A program made the translations under genes and the position numbers. Shown piece by piece: positions 13,801 through 23,454 of a stretch of 64,000 nucleotides of DNA. The stretch spans positions 30,876,116-30,940,115 of the forward strand of contig OX457026.1 of assembly GCA_949752745.1 (NCBI GenBank). The letters run 5' to 3'. The notes below the pieces were generated by a model. That model was not told the origin of the DNA. It did no database searches and saw nothing but the letters and a program-made list of their open reading frames with translations. How positions within the stretch are numbered: position 1 is the first letter of the stretch; each line of letters opens with the position of its first letter. Source of the stretch: Protula sp. h YS-2021 (taxonomy: Eukaryota; Annelida; Polychaeta; Sabellida; Serpulidae).

Positions 13801-14477
13801 GCATTTAAAATGTTAATTTTTTTGTTCTTTGCAATTAAATTTAGGGCAGTTAAAAGACGAATCAAAATTAAACTTGTAAATTTTTCAGTCATTATCGTAA
13901 TTCATCAGGGATTTCATGAACTCCCTGATTTCATATGAAAGAGTACTGGAAGGCTCTGGAAATTGAAAGGGTAATTAATTAAGTTAATTATAACGTATTG
14001 TCGTCAGATTTTAGAGTCCGTAGTGCTAATTTTATGGCTTTTGAATGCGTATTTCATTTGCAAATAAATATAGTGATAATTTTTGTGGTTGAACACGACC
14101 TTTTATCGTATCATGCAAAGGGTGAAAAACTCAAAATTCCTCAAAATTCGTGTTAAAAGGTCCTCAAGGAAATTTGTCTTGTGAAGTCCTGAAAATTTAT
14201 TTCAGAAAGTCTTATAAAGCCCACAATTTTTTGAGCGGGGACGCTGTACATGTGGGGTTCTGATAACAAACGTATCGATTATCTTGTGGTTTTGAGACGG
14301 CGTTTATATGTTATTTTCAGGGCATCGCATATCCTGCTGAACTCAGGAGTGGAGGAAAGCTTAGCTGTGAATGCGATAAGACTGAGCGTGGGGCGCTGCA
14401 CAACGTCCGAGGACATAGACAGAGCGGTAGAGGACATTAAGCAAGCAGTTGATACGTTACAGCCCAGTTCTGTTTAG
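7043..14477 (+). CDS. SCLY: Selenocysteine lyase (5'-incomplete gene, 10 exons seen)
   Basis: Selenocysteine lyase is a PLP enzyme that splits selenocysteine into alanine and selenium for reuse in selenoprotein synthesis; it is a class-V aminotransferase-fold relative of NifS/IscS. Exons 7043-7114, 7515-7733, 8034-8161, 8443-8589, 9117-9226, 9520-9556, 10029-10112, 10326-10425, 10875-10950 and 14321-14477 join in phase to 375 codons plus TAG. Landmarks: [40 protein letters not shown] with the PLP-lysine at residue 189 of this fragment; [29 protein letters not shown] with the catalytic Cys at residue 318; AIRLSVGR near the end. [13 protein letters not shown] favours SCLY over mitochondrial NFS1. 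Full-length relatives are about 440 residues, so roughly 60-65 N-terminal residues are missing; their exons probably lie upstream of the window. All catalytic residues seen are intact. Confidence 0.93.
7515..7733 (+). CDS. SCLY: SCLY exon with SGGTE loop
   Basis: Acceptor CACTGCAG, donor GTTTGT. Encodes [13 protein letters not shown] (cofactor phosphate-binding loop) and [10 protein letters not shown] (the conserved His stacks on the PLP ring in this family). Enters and leaves in phase 1. Confidence 0.92.
7839..7876. repeat. (AT)n microsatellite in SCLY intron
   Basis: About 19 AT dinucleotides, intronic. Confidence 0.95.
8034..8161 (+). CDS. SCLY: SCLY exon with LANNETG motif
   Basis: Acceptor TTAACAACAG, donor GTAAAC. 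Encodes [19 protein letters not shown] and [14 protein letters not shown]. Leaves in phase 0. Confidence 0.93.
8443..8589 (+). CDS. SCLY: SCLY exon with PLP-binding lysine
   Basis: Acceptor TTTTCTAATAG, donor GTCAGT. Encodes 49 codons including [13 protein letters not shown] and TVVGHK. The Schiff-base lysine is the last codon before the splice site. Confidence 0.93.
8610..8725. repeat. Short intronic repeat, about 40-bp unit
   Basis: Three imperfect copies of a GTGTTCCAAAAAGAAAAATGA-like unit, intronic and non-coding. Confidence 0.5.
9117..9226 (+). CDS. SCLY: SCLY exon with [10 protein letters not shown] and GGGQE
   Basis: Acceptor ATATTGCAG, donor GTCAGG. Encodes [14 protein letters not shown] followed by [13 protein letters not shown], the strand after the PLP-lysine and the glycine-rich segment. 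Leaves in phase 2. Confidence 0.92.
9520..9556 (+). CDS. SCLY: SCLY 37-bp micro-exon
   Basis: Acceptor TTGTTTCAG, donor GTAAAA. Encodes [12 protein letters not shown], which follows the GGGQE exon exactly in phase (2 to 0). Confidence 0.92.
10029..10112 (+). CDS. SCLY: SCLY exon, helical segment
   Basis: Acceptor CGTTGAAG, donor GTGAGT. Encodes [14 protein letters not shown] and RNYLETKLL, matching the helical linker after GLGK in SCLY. 28 codons, phase 0 to 0. Confidence 0.85.
10326..10425 (+). CDS. SCLY: SCLY exon with RLPN motif
   Basis: Acceptor TTTCGTAG, donor GTTGTA. Encodes [19 protein letters not shown] and SIEGSALK, where the family carries RLPNT-N-S. Confidence 0.88.
10875..10950 (+). 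CDS. SCLY: SCLY exon with catalytic cysteine
   Basis: Acceptor TTTGTAG, donor GTCAGA. Encodes [20 protein letters not shown]. The Cys of AACHS is the residue that attacks the selenium substrate. The frame runs open past the donor, but only splicing at 10951 continues the family sequence. Confidence 0.88.
11575..12450. repeat. Tandem repeat, about 155-bp unit, in last SCLY intron
   Basis: Six imperfect copies begin at about 11581, 11733, 11892, 12045, 12198 and 12360, each with GCCTCTCTTGAAAAATTAC, a CCAAAAATTGGCCAAATGGGG block and TTTTCAAAATGCTTCT. Two more diverged copies lie at about 13050-13340. ORFs here are repeat-derived. Confidence 0.85.
12480..13000. repeat. Intronic copies of the window-start satellites
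   Basis: About 12540-12880 holds GAGGCATCCCTA-type copies of the roughly 150-bp unit seen at 1-480. About 12906-12995 holds two copies of the 51-bp unit (GTGCGCACTGGTCTAAAATA, CGCGCATCAACACAAG). These join the 155-bp array on both sides, so the intron carries a miniature of the mosaic at 1-5710. Confidence 0.75.
14321..14477 (+). CDS. SCLY: SCLY terminal exon
   Basis: Acceptor TTATTTTCAG, stop TAG at 14475-14477. Encodes [38 protein letters not shown] and the short C-terminal tail, as in SCLY. It lies 3.4 kb after the preceding exon because of the repeat-filled intron. Confidence 0.93.
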
Positions 14478-15200
14478 TGACCCTTGTTTATTGCCTTGTG
14501 TTATATGGTGCGGTTTTATTTTGTTTTTATTTTGTTTGTATTCAGGCGCAGTTTCCATTTACGTTAAGTACTCGTGCAGTATACAGTGTACTCAGGTTGC
14601 AATTAACATTAAGTGCTTGCGCACTTTATTTTTTTTTTATCTGAAGGTTTTCTGTTTTCTTAGATATCTTTCCATATTATGCCTCAGACATTATTGTATT
14701 TTTAACTCCTTGCACGGTAACCATTATCGCACGAGTACATTTTGATAAAATGTACAGGTATGTTTGGTATGTGCTGGAAAGAAACTGAAGACCAAGTGAT
14801 TACTCGTCTGTCCCGTTTTGACTCGTATTCACAACATGCGTGGGACATTGGTGTTAAGGCGTAGCTTAAGCGAAAGCTTATTAATCCAGGTTTGGCGACT
14901 CAAGTCATTATAATGTCAACTTTTCACCTATGTGAATCAGTTTTGTGTGAAGAGTAAATAGAAAGGACCGTTTAGATTTGTTTATTTTGACGTTGATTAT
15001 GCTCGGCAACAAGCGTGTGCGAGAGCTGTCAGTCATCGATTAGAAACGAGGAATCTCTTGCATTGATCTATCAAAGAGGCATAATTGTGGTGTCTGTGGA
15101 ATGTAGGTCATGGCAAAGGAAAATATGGACCGACGCCAAAGATCAATGTTTTATTTGTAAATGTTAACAACTAAATAAAAAAAAATGTGCATATCTGAGG
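14478..15200 (+). other. SCLY 3' untranslated region
   Basis: No further open frame of note. AATAAA at 15174-15179, followed by an A-run and then a T/G-containing stretch, is the best poly(A) signal candidate. The UTR would be about 720 nt. Confidence 0.55.
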
Positions 15201-15633
15201 TGCTTATTGAGTGTTTATTGTAAAAAAAATAATATAGCCGGTGTTTCGTTGTATGTGGACCAATGAAAAGCAATTGTTTCTCATCATTCAAGTCATAAAT
15301 TATTATTTGTTATTTTTGATTTTATTGAGCTGTCGAAGCCTGGTTTAAACAAACTGGAGTGAAAAGGAAATCGCCTCGGAGGGTGTAAACAATCTGAAAT
15401 AAAATAACAAAAAGTCACCCGGAACCGAACTTGGTCTTTCTGAGAAGATCATAACATTGTGCGCTCACATCGCCACTCACATTTTCCTAGCAGCTTTATG
15501 GCATTAAACCATTTAAAATAACATAAAGAAGTTATACAATGTCCCAACCAAGACATTTCTTAAAATTTTATTTGAGAAATAGGGGGTAGGGGGCACTATT
15601 TCTTTCTCTTTGACCTAAAGGCCTGTATATAGT
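15200..15633. other. No gene seen
   Basis: AT-rich intergenic sequence with no ORF or exon I can support. Confidence 0.5.
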
Positions 15634-15639
15634 AAAGCA

Positions 15640-15840
15640 GGGTTGAGAACTCGTACAATTTTCTGGTCGCCCTCCGGGCGACCAGCTTTAAAAATTTAGT
15701 CGCCCGGCACAAAAGTTAGTCGCCCGGTGCAATTTTTGCAAAATTTACATGAAAATACTCAGAAAAAATGTTAGTCGCCACTCGGGCGACCAACTCGGAA
15801 AAAGTTGGTCGCCACGGGCGACCGCGAAATCTCAACCCTG
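15640..15840. mobile_element. 201-bp MITE-like element, GTCGCCCGG-rich
   Basis: Termini CAGGGTTGAGA and TCTCAACCCTG are inverted repeats, flanked by a 6-bp direct repeat GTAAAG (15634-15639 and 15841-15846). The interior has several GTCGCCCGG motifs, including the hairpin TGGTCGCCCTCCGGGCGACCA. Too short to code for a transposase. The CAGGG start recalls hAT-type ends, but the duplication is 6 bp rather than 8, so the superfamily is open. Confidence 0.75.
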
Positions 15841-15849
15841 GTAAAGGGT

Positions 15850-17650
15850 GATCTGCACAGGATGGCGTGCGTAAAGTGGCGTTGTTTTGGCTACGAATAC
15901 ATGTGAAATATACAGAATGCGTTACTTAGAGAGAATCGTATTGATTATTATCGGGGCTATCTGAATACACGTCAGCATGCACCAGATGTTGCACTGTGAC
16001 TCCGCCCACGCACTCGCTATCAGACGTGTTAACACACACATACAAGAGATGATAAAAAACTCCTGCTCAACGTTTTATTCCTCACTTTTGCGTAAGAACG
16101 AGGCAGCACCAGGTGTGCTTAATGCCCAGACTTGTCAGCAGTCACACAAATTTTCAATAAGTTCGATTTCTTACATTCCTGTACATAAATATGACGTATA
16201 TAAACTAAGGAGAAAGGGTAAGATGGAGAGAAAGAGTGAGGGGCAGGAGGAAGAAAGAAGAGGGAAAGCGAGCGAGAGAGGAGGAAGGAGAAAAAGATAG
16301 GGTGTTTGTGTGTGTGTGTGTGGGAGAGAGAGACAGTGAGACGGTTAGATCGATTATATTCCCATGGGGGAAAAGATGTTCGTGTACATTTTTACTGACA
16401 GCTAAAGCGAACACAACAAAGTGCCCCATCCCCTGTCACTGAAAAAAGGGCTGGGCCAGGTCTAAAAAATTTCGAGTCAAAATACAAAACAAAGTGTCTA
16501 ATCCCCTGTTACTGTGAAAAGGGGCTGGGCCAGGTCTAAAAAATTTCGAGTGAAAAGAAAGAAATCGATCGGCCTGCCGGGTGTATAAAAGCTTGTTATA
16601 AATGAAACTGGCTTGGAAGGCAGAAGAAGTAATCAAAATGATCTTTTAAAGGAGAACTTTATCCCTGTTAAGTGTTTTGTCACATAAATGTTTATTAACA
16701 CTTGACAAGCCTTTGGCTTGCAAGAGTTATATGAATTTGTGCGAGCAGCCGTTCGTCCTTTTTTTTTCTTCTTGACACCTTTTCCGATTTTTTGTGTCTT
16801 CTTCTCTGACACTATGAGCCCTAGGACTATAAAACTTGGGACTTATGAAGAGCTTGATCTGAACGTGTGCATGTCACTTTTTATTTTCGTCTTCGATTTC
16901 GTTTTCTTTGTTAAAACGCCATGTGAAAAGAGTGTACTTTTGCAAGTAAATCCAGTGCATTTAACGTACATCACAGAACACGGTTGCTGAGCTTTGTGCG
17001 AGCTCTCACTGCGTAAATAGATAACACGCCGTATGCCTGCTCAGTCAATAAAACCTCAAGCCAACAAAATCCAAACACTACTCGGCTTAAAAAACGTATT
17101 CAAGCTGTGTTGTTTGCAATATATTATTGAAGAAATAACCCATTGAAGGAAGTATTTTTGGGTTTAATTTTTGTCAAGTGTTTAACATTTCTCTAGCGAA
17201 TTGAGGTTCTAGTTTAGACTTGAGACTTTCAGTCCCTGGGAGTTATTATCTTATTTTAAATTGCGAAAGTTTCTCTCTTTTTCTGTTTTTTTTTCTTCTT
17301 TTTTTTTTTTTTTTTTGCTTTTGTTCTTTTTTCGTTTTTTTGGTCACTCTTTTTTTTGTTAGCAAGGATCTGTGACGAAACGGTTGGTAAATGAAATTTG
17401 GCAAACATATAGCGCACCACGGGAAGAGGATCCACGTAAAAACTGGTTGACCTATGACGTCATCATCAGCGTCTTAGCTATAGCTTGGAGCAAATATGTC
17501 TTGAGACTACTACTTGCAAGGAACATTTGGTGACCTAGTTTTGATTTTTTGACACCACAGTAATTTTTTTTCATTTCTGAACAGTTTTAATGCAGAATTT
17601 TAACAAAGTGTGCACAGAAGGCTTTGCGTACTGAAAATGAGAAATAAAAT
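15850..17650. other. Intergenic, low-complexity and a 73-bp tandem duplication
   Basis: GA-rich low complexity at about 16220-16340. At 16412-16556 a unit of about 73 bp ending in GGCTGGGCCAGGTCTAAAAA is present twice. A T-rich run lies at 17280-17360. No gene recognised. Confidence 0.55.
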
Positions 17651-18154
17651 ATAGTGAACCCCATTTAATACGAATGCGGTTAATATGAAATATCAGTTAA
17701 TACGAACAAAATCGCTGGTCCCAATTTTTTCCCCGATAGACATCAATGCAAAAAATTCGTGTTATCCGACAATCGGTTAATATGAACAAATTTTGGCCAG
17801 CGCATTTTTTTTTTTTTGAAAGCGTAAAAGCGTCTTGAAACATTTGCATGCTGAGACATTCTATTCACACTTCTTTTTCCCTCATCCCTAGGGATAAGTC
17901 ATCGTGTTGACACGGCAAATAGAGGCCTCACCCACCCTTCCCTTACCGCCAATACCCATCGCTCAATATGAAGTGCAGTTGATATTGTTGGCATCTGAGC
18001 TACACGTTTCCCTTACATAACTAACAATAGTCTGACATTTCCCGAGTTATTAATCACTCGTAAACATAATTACCTACAGGAACTAGTGCCTGTGCGTTTT
18101 AGTTCAAAACCGGCTAAAAGGCGATGAGAATTGCAATGAATACCAGTGGTCAAA

Positions 18155-18261
18155 ATGGCAACAAAGCGAAAAAGAACTGACTATTGTTTGGACGTTAAGT
18201 AAAAAGCAATTAAAGAAGCTGAAAAGGTTGTGAATCCAGAGGTCAACTATAACTTACAGGT
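18155..18261 (+). pseudogene. Relic N-terminus of pogo-type transposase
   Basis: Starts MATKRKRTDYCLDVK, then an in-frame TAA, then KAIKEAEKVVNPEVNYNLQ. The basic start followed by a K-x-I-K-E-x-E-K helix matches the first helix-turn-helix of pogo/Tigger (CENP-B-like) transposases. The stop codon and the lack of any downstream DDE domain show it is dead. Confidence 0.55.
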
Positions 18262-18399
18262 TTGTTTCTTGTTTCCTGCATATCATCTCTCTTTGTCATC
18301 AGTGATGCACCGCCTTTTGTTGGTTGTTGGTTTCGCCCGTTTCATCATCACGGGCCACGGTAGTTGATCAATCCACCGTCTTAGAGAGATGAGGCACAA

Positions 18400-18830
18400 T
18401 CATGATGGTAACCATTGCTTGTCGTGTCGTTTCAGCCAGATCCAATTTGACGTCTTTTCTGCTGTGTTTTGACATTCTTTACTTGTACGTTTCCTGATGT
18501 TGCCACCTATACCGAGTAATTTACACGTCGCCCATACTGATTTTCCCATGAATCCTCTACACCCTACTTCGATAGGCATACACCACACTTTCCAGCGGGC
18601 TTCTTCACACGCGGCTTTCAATTCATCGTACTTTGTTCTTTTCCTCTCGTTCGCAATTTCTATGTTTTCCTTCCATGGCACTGTCAATTCTATCATAATC
18701 ACTTGGCGTGTTTTTGTTGACCACAGCACTATATCTGGTCTCAATGTTGTAGCTGTGATCTCTCCAGGGAACTGCAGTTTTCTACGCAGAATTACAAACG
18801 AGTTTCAAAATTTTCCGAGTACTTTCAGTA
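18400..18830 (-). pseudogene. Transposon-derived PD-(D/E)XK-like domain fragment
   Basis: The minus-strand frame of 114 codons (18744-18400) contains RPDIVLWS, then IELTVPWKENIE, ERKRTKYDEL, PIEVGCRGFMG and a C-terminal SNWIWLKRHDKQW. The frame is also open upstream of the Met (LQFPGEITATTLRPDI, to about 18820), so the Met is not the true start. I recognise this as a domain repeated in many invertebrate and fish genomes. The spacing PD...ELTVPW resembles a PD-(D/E)XK nuclease core such as that of retroelement endonucleases; that assignment is an inference. It sits inside the pogo-like relic and is probably an inserted retroelement tail. Confidence 0.5.
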
Positions 18831-18980
18831 GCTGATTAAGCAAAAAGAATCAAATTATTCAATGCTTTGACAGTTTCAAGCAGGATCGTAAATGTTTCAG
18901 AGTAGCTGTATTTAAAGATGTTGGAAATCTTTAAAATATCTGTTAATATGAATATCGGTTGATGCGAATACTTTCGCCAG

Positions 18981-19170
18981 GAGTGGTATTCTGCTCTGTC
19001 CTTATTTTTAAGGATGTCCTTATTTTTAAAAATAAGGATGAAAAGGCTATTCTGCTCTATCCTCAAACTTAGCAAAGTCTTTTAAAAATAAGGATAAAAA
19101 TTAAGGATGAACCATCTAATCTCAAGAATAAGGACGTCCTTAAATATAAGGACAGAGCAGAATACCACTC
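18981..19170. mobile_element. 190-bp hairpin MITE nested in the pogo relic
   Basis: Inverted ends GAGTGGTATTCTGCTCTGTC and GACAGAGCAGAATACCACTC are perfect over 20 bp; the interior is built of AAGGAC/TTATTTTTAA motifs. CAG directly abuts both sides (18978-18980 and 19171-19173). Removing the insert plus one CAG gives CGCCAGGTCCCA, close to CGCTGGTCCCA in the opposite arm of the host element (about 17711). Confidence 0.8.
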
Positions 19171-19298
19171 CAGGTCCCACAGACTTCCTATCGGTATTAT
19201 CCGGGCTCCACTGTTATTCTAAAAGCCCTAACCCATTTAACAGGGGTTGTTTTTCCCGTTGATCGACGGATATTCGTCGATTTTGAGCAGAAATTCTG

Positions 19299-19300
<2 letters not shown>

Positions 19301-19392
<92 letters not shown>
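19301..19392. repeat. (AT)n microsatellite
   Basis: About 46 uninterrupted AT dinucleotides. It creates a spurious YIYI reading frame. Confidence 0.97.
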
Positions 19393-19395
<3 letters not shown>

Positions 19396-19741
19396 CTGGG
19401 TACTTTTTTTACTGGGGCTGGGCACTTGTAGATACTGTTGTGGAGATTTTACGTTGTCAGGTGTAAATTCTTCGCGCTGGCGCCTATGGCGATCGCGAAT
19501 TAACACACTGCAGTTCTTGCTATGCTTTAGCTGTTGTGGTCACAATATTATTATATGGACATGTATTGTGCGAATCCGCGACGTTTCGTCTCGCGACGTT
19601 TCGTCTAAATTTCGAAAAAATGTAAACCCTTATTTTTTTGTACTTTTTGTGCTTAATGCAAGTATAGGAGTAAAAAATTTTAAAAATCTCACAGTTCAGG
19701 CTTTCGCAACATTAAATCTGGTTGTAATTTAGTTCTTCTAC

Positions 19742-20420
19742 TACAGGCTGTGGTTTAAACGTATGCACAAAATGAATTGAAACGCTCCACTTGTTACGGC
19801 GCTAGCCGTGCACAAATGTCGCATATTTGGCTGTGATTGTTGAATTTTGTAAATTTTCAGTATTTTCACAATTTTTATGTTTTTTTTTTTTAATGACCCC
19901 TGCGTGCACTGTCCGCCAGCCTAGTCTACACATACGCAGAGAATGAATCGATTCTCTCAATGGTTACTCCGCTAGCGCTGCACAACGATTCGACAGTTGA
20001 GATACGATTCGTACAAACTTAGGCTGCCGAAAGTGGAACACACGGACAGACGGACGGACGGGCGGAGAGGACAGTGGTCACGGTGAAGAATTACAGTCTG
20101 TGGTCTAAACGTATGCACAAAATGAACTGAATCGCTCCACTTGTTACGGCGGTAGCCGTGCATATTTGGCTCTGATTGTTGAATTTTGTAAATTTTCAGT
20201 ATTTTCACAATTTTTGAGATTTTTTGAAAATGACCCCTGCGCCCACTGTAAGGCACCCCAGTCTACAAGTATGCAAAAAATGAATCGATTCTCCCCAATG
20301 GTTACGGCGCTAGCGCTCCATAACGATTCGGCAGACAGACACACACACACAGACAGACGGACGGACAGACCCAAATTCAGTAGTCCCCCGCTCCGCGCTA
20401 CGCGGCGGCGGGGGACTAAA
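19742..20420. repeat. Tandem duplication, about 349-bp period
   Basis: CTGTGGTTTAAACGTATGCA at about 19749 and CTGTGGTCTAAACGTATGCA at about 20098 start two copies. Each contains CGCTCCACTTGTTACGGC, TTGAATTTTGTAAATTTTCA and GAATCGATTCTC, and ends with a CAGACGGACGGAC stretch. The second copy finishes with the hairpin TAGTCCCCCGC ... GCGGGGGACTA (20381-20418). No coding content; it looks like a short interspersed repeat family. Confidence 0.8.
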
Positions 20421-20424
20421 AAAT

Positions 20425-22670
20425 AAATAAATGACCCACCACAACGTGTCTTAAAATATCCATCCGCTCTGTGTTTATACGTAATGGATAGATGTCCTCA
20501 GAGGTCATCTGTTTTATAATAACGCCCTTTTCGCCTATGTCAAACAGCAAGAGAGTACCATCCCAAAGCAGTGGACCATGCTACTTTGCATGTCTTGTTT
20601 ATTCAGGAGGTTGATTTTTTACCGTCGGACCTTATTACAATGTCTAAAGCAAGAAACACAATACCGATGTGTATGCCGGACAACATGAGACGCAAATCGG
20701 TGAATTTTCAATATGATTTAAGGAATAGATATATTTTACATTTTCCAGTTTATTTATACACTATTTTGTTTTCAAAAATCGATAAGAATTGACTAAAATA
20801 TTCATTTTTGAGACTCGAAAAAAAAGTACAAACCCGAAAGTTTAAAACAATTTGAATAATGACATACGCTGTTAAAATGAGAACAATATTTTTCAGTTTA
20901 ACACCAAATAACGAAAATTTCTATATCGATGACTTTCGATTTTCGAGTTCAAGGTTGGAAACGGGAAGTTGACCATTATCTTCTATTTTATTCTCAAAAG
21001 ATCTAAAATAAGCTGAAAATCACTTGGTTTTTAGATAATGGTGAACTTGAGCTTTTTTTCTATTCTTTCGGTCAAAATGAGGTCATATAAGAGGTTCCCA
21101 GGCGAACTTGATTTATGAGGTCAAGGTCAAGGATGGAAACCGGAAGCTGAATATTATCTCGGACACAGTGAAACACCAACCCGGACAGCCAACTGCGGAT
21201 TAAATTAATGGGGGACATCCATAAATTATGTGCGCTAGAAATCGGATTTTGACCGCCCTCCCCCTCCCTCGCGTAACGATTTTTTTGTTGACGTCCTCCG
21301 TTGACACTAACATTGGCATACGTAAAGCCAAACACCTCTCAGTTCATATTTATACATTTTATGAATGGCTCATTATGCCCCCTCCTCCGTCGGAGGCGGG
21401 GGATGGAGGAGTACTTACTATCATCTGTTACCATACGTGTCAAAAAGAAAAAGACGGAGAGAAAGAGGTAATTTAGAGAGGGGGCGCGGTCCGTGCACAG
21501 TCAATTTCGTTAAAAAACGGGGAAGGGTGAGGGGGGGGGGGTCATTTTCGTTCAGTAATGTATGTTTCGCACAACAAGTGGGGTTCTTGTACTCCGGGTT
21601 TGGTTAAAAAAGGGGGATATTATTTCAAACTGAACATTCCGCCTATATCTTAAAAACTCACGTGTGTTAACCGCTTGGCGCATGAGTGCCACCCCTCCCC
21701 CGCATTGCTTTGTCGTCACCAACACTCCTTCACCCCCGAGAGTGACTGATTTGGGTATCGTCGCATACTCACCAATTTGTTTACTGAAAAAGGTAATATT
21801 ACCAACATCGCAAATGTGTATAACTAGGTGATTAATGGAACTGATCAGAAACGAGCAGGCGAGTTCTCCATTTATTGGAAACATCCAAGGTGATTATTCG
21901 GCCAATGGCTGCTTGGACTGAAACAGTGCACGCGAACTCTATTGATGACAAGCAAGTGCAACTAGAAGTGCACCGTGGGAAGGTAACACGTCACTTTATA
22001 GTGCTTATGTTTTTGTGTCACACATCCACTGTCTGTTGTCTGATTGGCTAATCCTGAGACACACCTTCAGACACACTTGCTACAGGCATGCTTGTGTTCT
22101 TTGGTTTGGGCGCATAAATTAGCCGCTGTGACATTTATTTTTGGCATAAAAATTGATTTTTTTTTACATAAATTTCAAGTTTTCCAGAAAAAAAAGAGTC
22201 GTGTGTGTTTTTGTGCTCCTCAGCGCCGTCTAGTGCAGTAGGAACTTCGTCTAATATACGGTTTTCTATTTTAATTAGAAAGTACGGTGGGTCACATCCG
22301 TTTGAATGCTTTATATTGTGAAGAGAAGACTACATTGTGGATCAGAGTTCATCTGGCACATTCGTGTTTCTCACCTTGGCTCGTTATCAATCCGTATGAT
22401 CGTTGTCCACCGCTTTACAGCATATTTTAAGGTCTTTTATTGTGTTGCCAAAATCGCACAAAGGCGGAACAAAACAGAGTTCAAGTGGCCAAGAATAAAA
22501 AAATCAGCATTTCTTTGTATATTTGTGTTAACGCTGAAATTGGCAAGTGCGATGGCGATGTTTGTGGTTTTGCTTATTTAAAAAGATGATAAAGCTTGCC
22601 TTTTTCGATTTAGTATGTTTTCTTACAAATGAAGAAACAAATTTGTCTAGAAATGTTTTTTTTCAGATAC
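20425..22670. other. Intergenic, dispersed repeats, no gene
   Basis: 20445-20530 (AAATATCCATCC ... CAGAGGTCATCTGTTTTATAA) is related to 41620-41730. Two AACCGGAAG-type segments sit near 20955 and 21135. G-rich runs lie near 21535. I see no exon with convincing borders. Confidence 0.5.
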
Positions 22671-22671
22671 G

Positions 22672-22870
22672 TTATCAGTTGCAAACCGGAAGTTGGCCTT
22701 TATGTCGAAAACGGTAAGAGATAGAGCAATTTTGACCTCATTTTCGACCTCCACCCCCTATACGACGATACGTAAGGTATAACTTCCGGTGTTTTGGACC
22801 TCCAGGTCACTTTCGAGTCCCAAACCGGAAGTTGGCCTTTATCTCGAAAACGATAACAGATAGAGCAATC
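22672..22870. repeat. AAACCGGAAGTTGGCCTTTAT direct repeat
   Basis: Two copies, at about 22684 and 22824, of AACCGGAAGTTGGCCTTTAT followed by TCGAAAACG and AGAGATAGAGCAAT, spaced about 140 bp. Weaker relatives occur near 20955, 21135 and 47910. Confidence 0.7.
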
Positions 22871-22976
22871 GATTTCCAGACATCTCGTCCAAGACCGCTG
22901 AAGCTAGACCAACCAAACTAGGCACAAGTATAGAGGATCAACTGAAGTGATGCACCTGATAAAAATTTTTGACCTT

Positions 22977-23450
22977 GAATTCTGAAGCAAATAAGAAACC
23001 AGATATTTTCTGGTAGGCTATTCCGGAATAGACTACAGATAATTAGAATGTCACAGAAATCAATAATGCTTTATTTTTCTTACACCAAAGGGTGAAAATA
23101 AGTTGAACAATGTAAATTCTTATCTTTTGTCGAAAACAAAATAAAAATATTGAAAAATTGTACATGCATTATTTGGCTGTTTATTCAAATGTCGGTAGTT
23201 CAGTATTGAATAACCTATTGAAATTTAGAATTGTTCAAAATTTATTTGTAATTTCAATTTTTTTTTGTTTTGTTTTTTTTTTTTTGTTTTTCTATTTTTT
23301 AGGCAAGAAAATAAGTTGTTTATATAGTCTTCAACATAAAATGATGAAACAATGAAAAAAGTTTCGATTTCTGTGTCATTCGATTTATCACTAGTCGATT
23401 CCGGAATAGCCTACCCAAAAATATCTGATTTCTTATTTGCTTCAGAATTC
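22977..23450. mobile_element. MITE-like element, GGCTATTCCGGAATAG family (copy 1)
   Basis: Long inverted ends: GAATTCTGAAGCAAATAAGA...GGTAGGCTATTCCGGAATAG on the left, and the reverse complement (CTATTCCGGAATAGCCTACC...TCTTATTTGCTTCAGAATTC form) on the right. The interior is AT-rich and non-coding. A second member is at 45129-45564. Confidence 0.78.
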
Positions 23451-23454
23451 TTAT

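Larger units (their letters stand above)
17653..19213. mobile_element. Decayed pogo/Tigger-like DNA transposon
   Basis: The left end reads AGTGAACCCCATTTAATACG and the right end reads TATTATCCGGGCTCCACTG, the style of inverted ends seen in pogo/Tigger elements (CAGTG start). Both ends carry subterminal GGTTAATATGAA motifs. The interior holds a relic transposase start (18155), a nuclease-domain fragment (18400-18744) and a nested 190-bp element (18981-19170). Confidence 0.6.

Noticed and set aside
19247..19732. 161-codon ORF with YIYIYI repeat
   Set aside because: Created by the (AT)n microsatellite.
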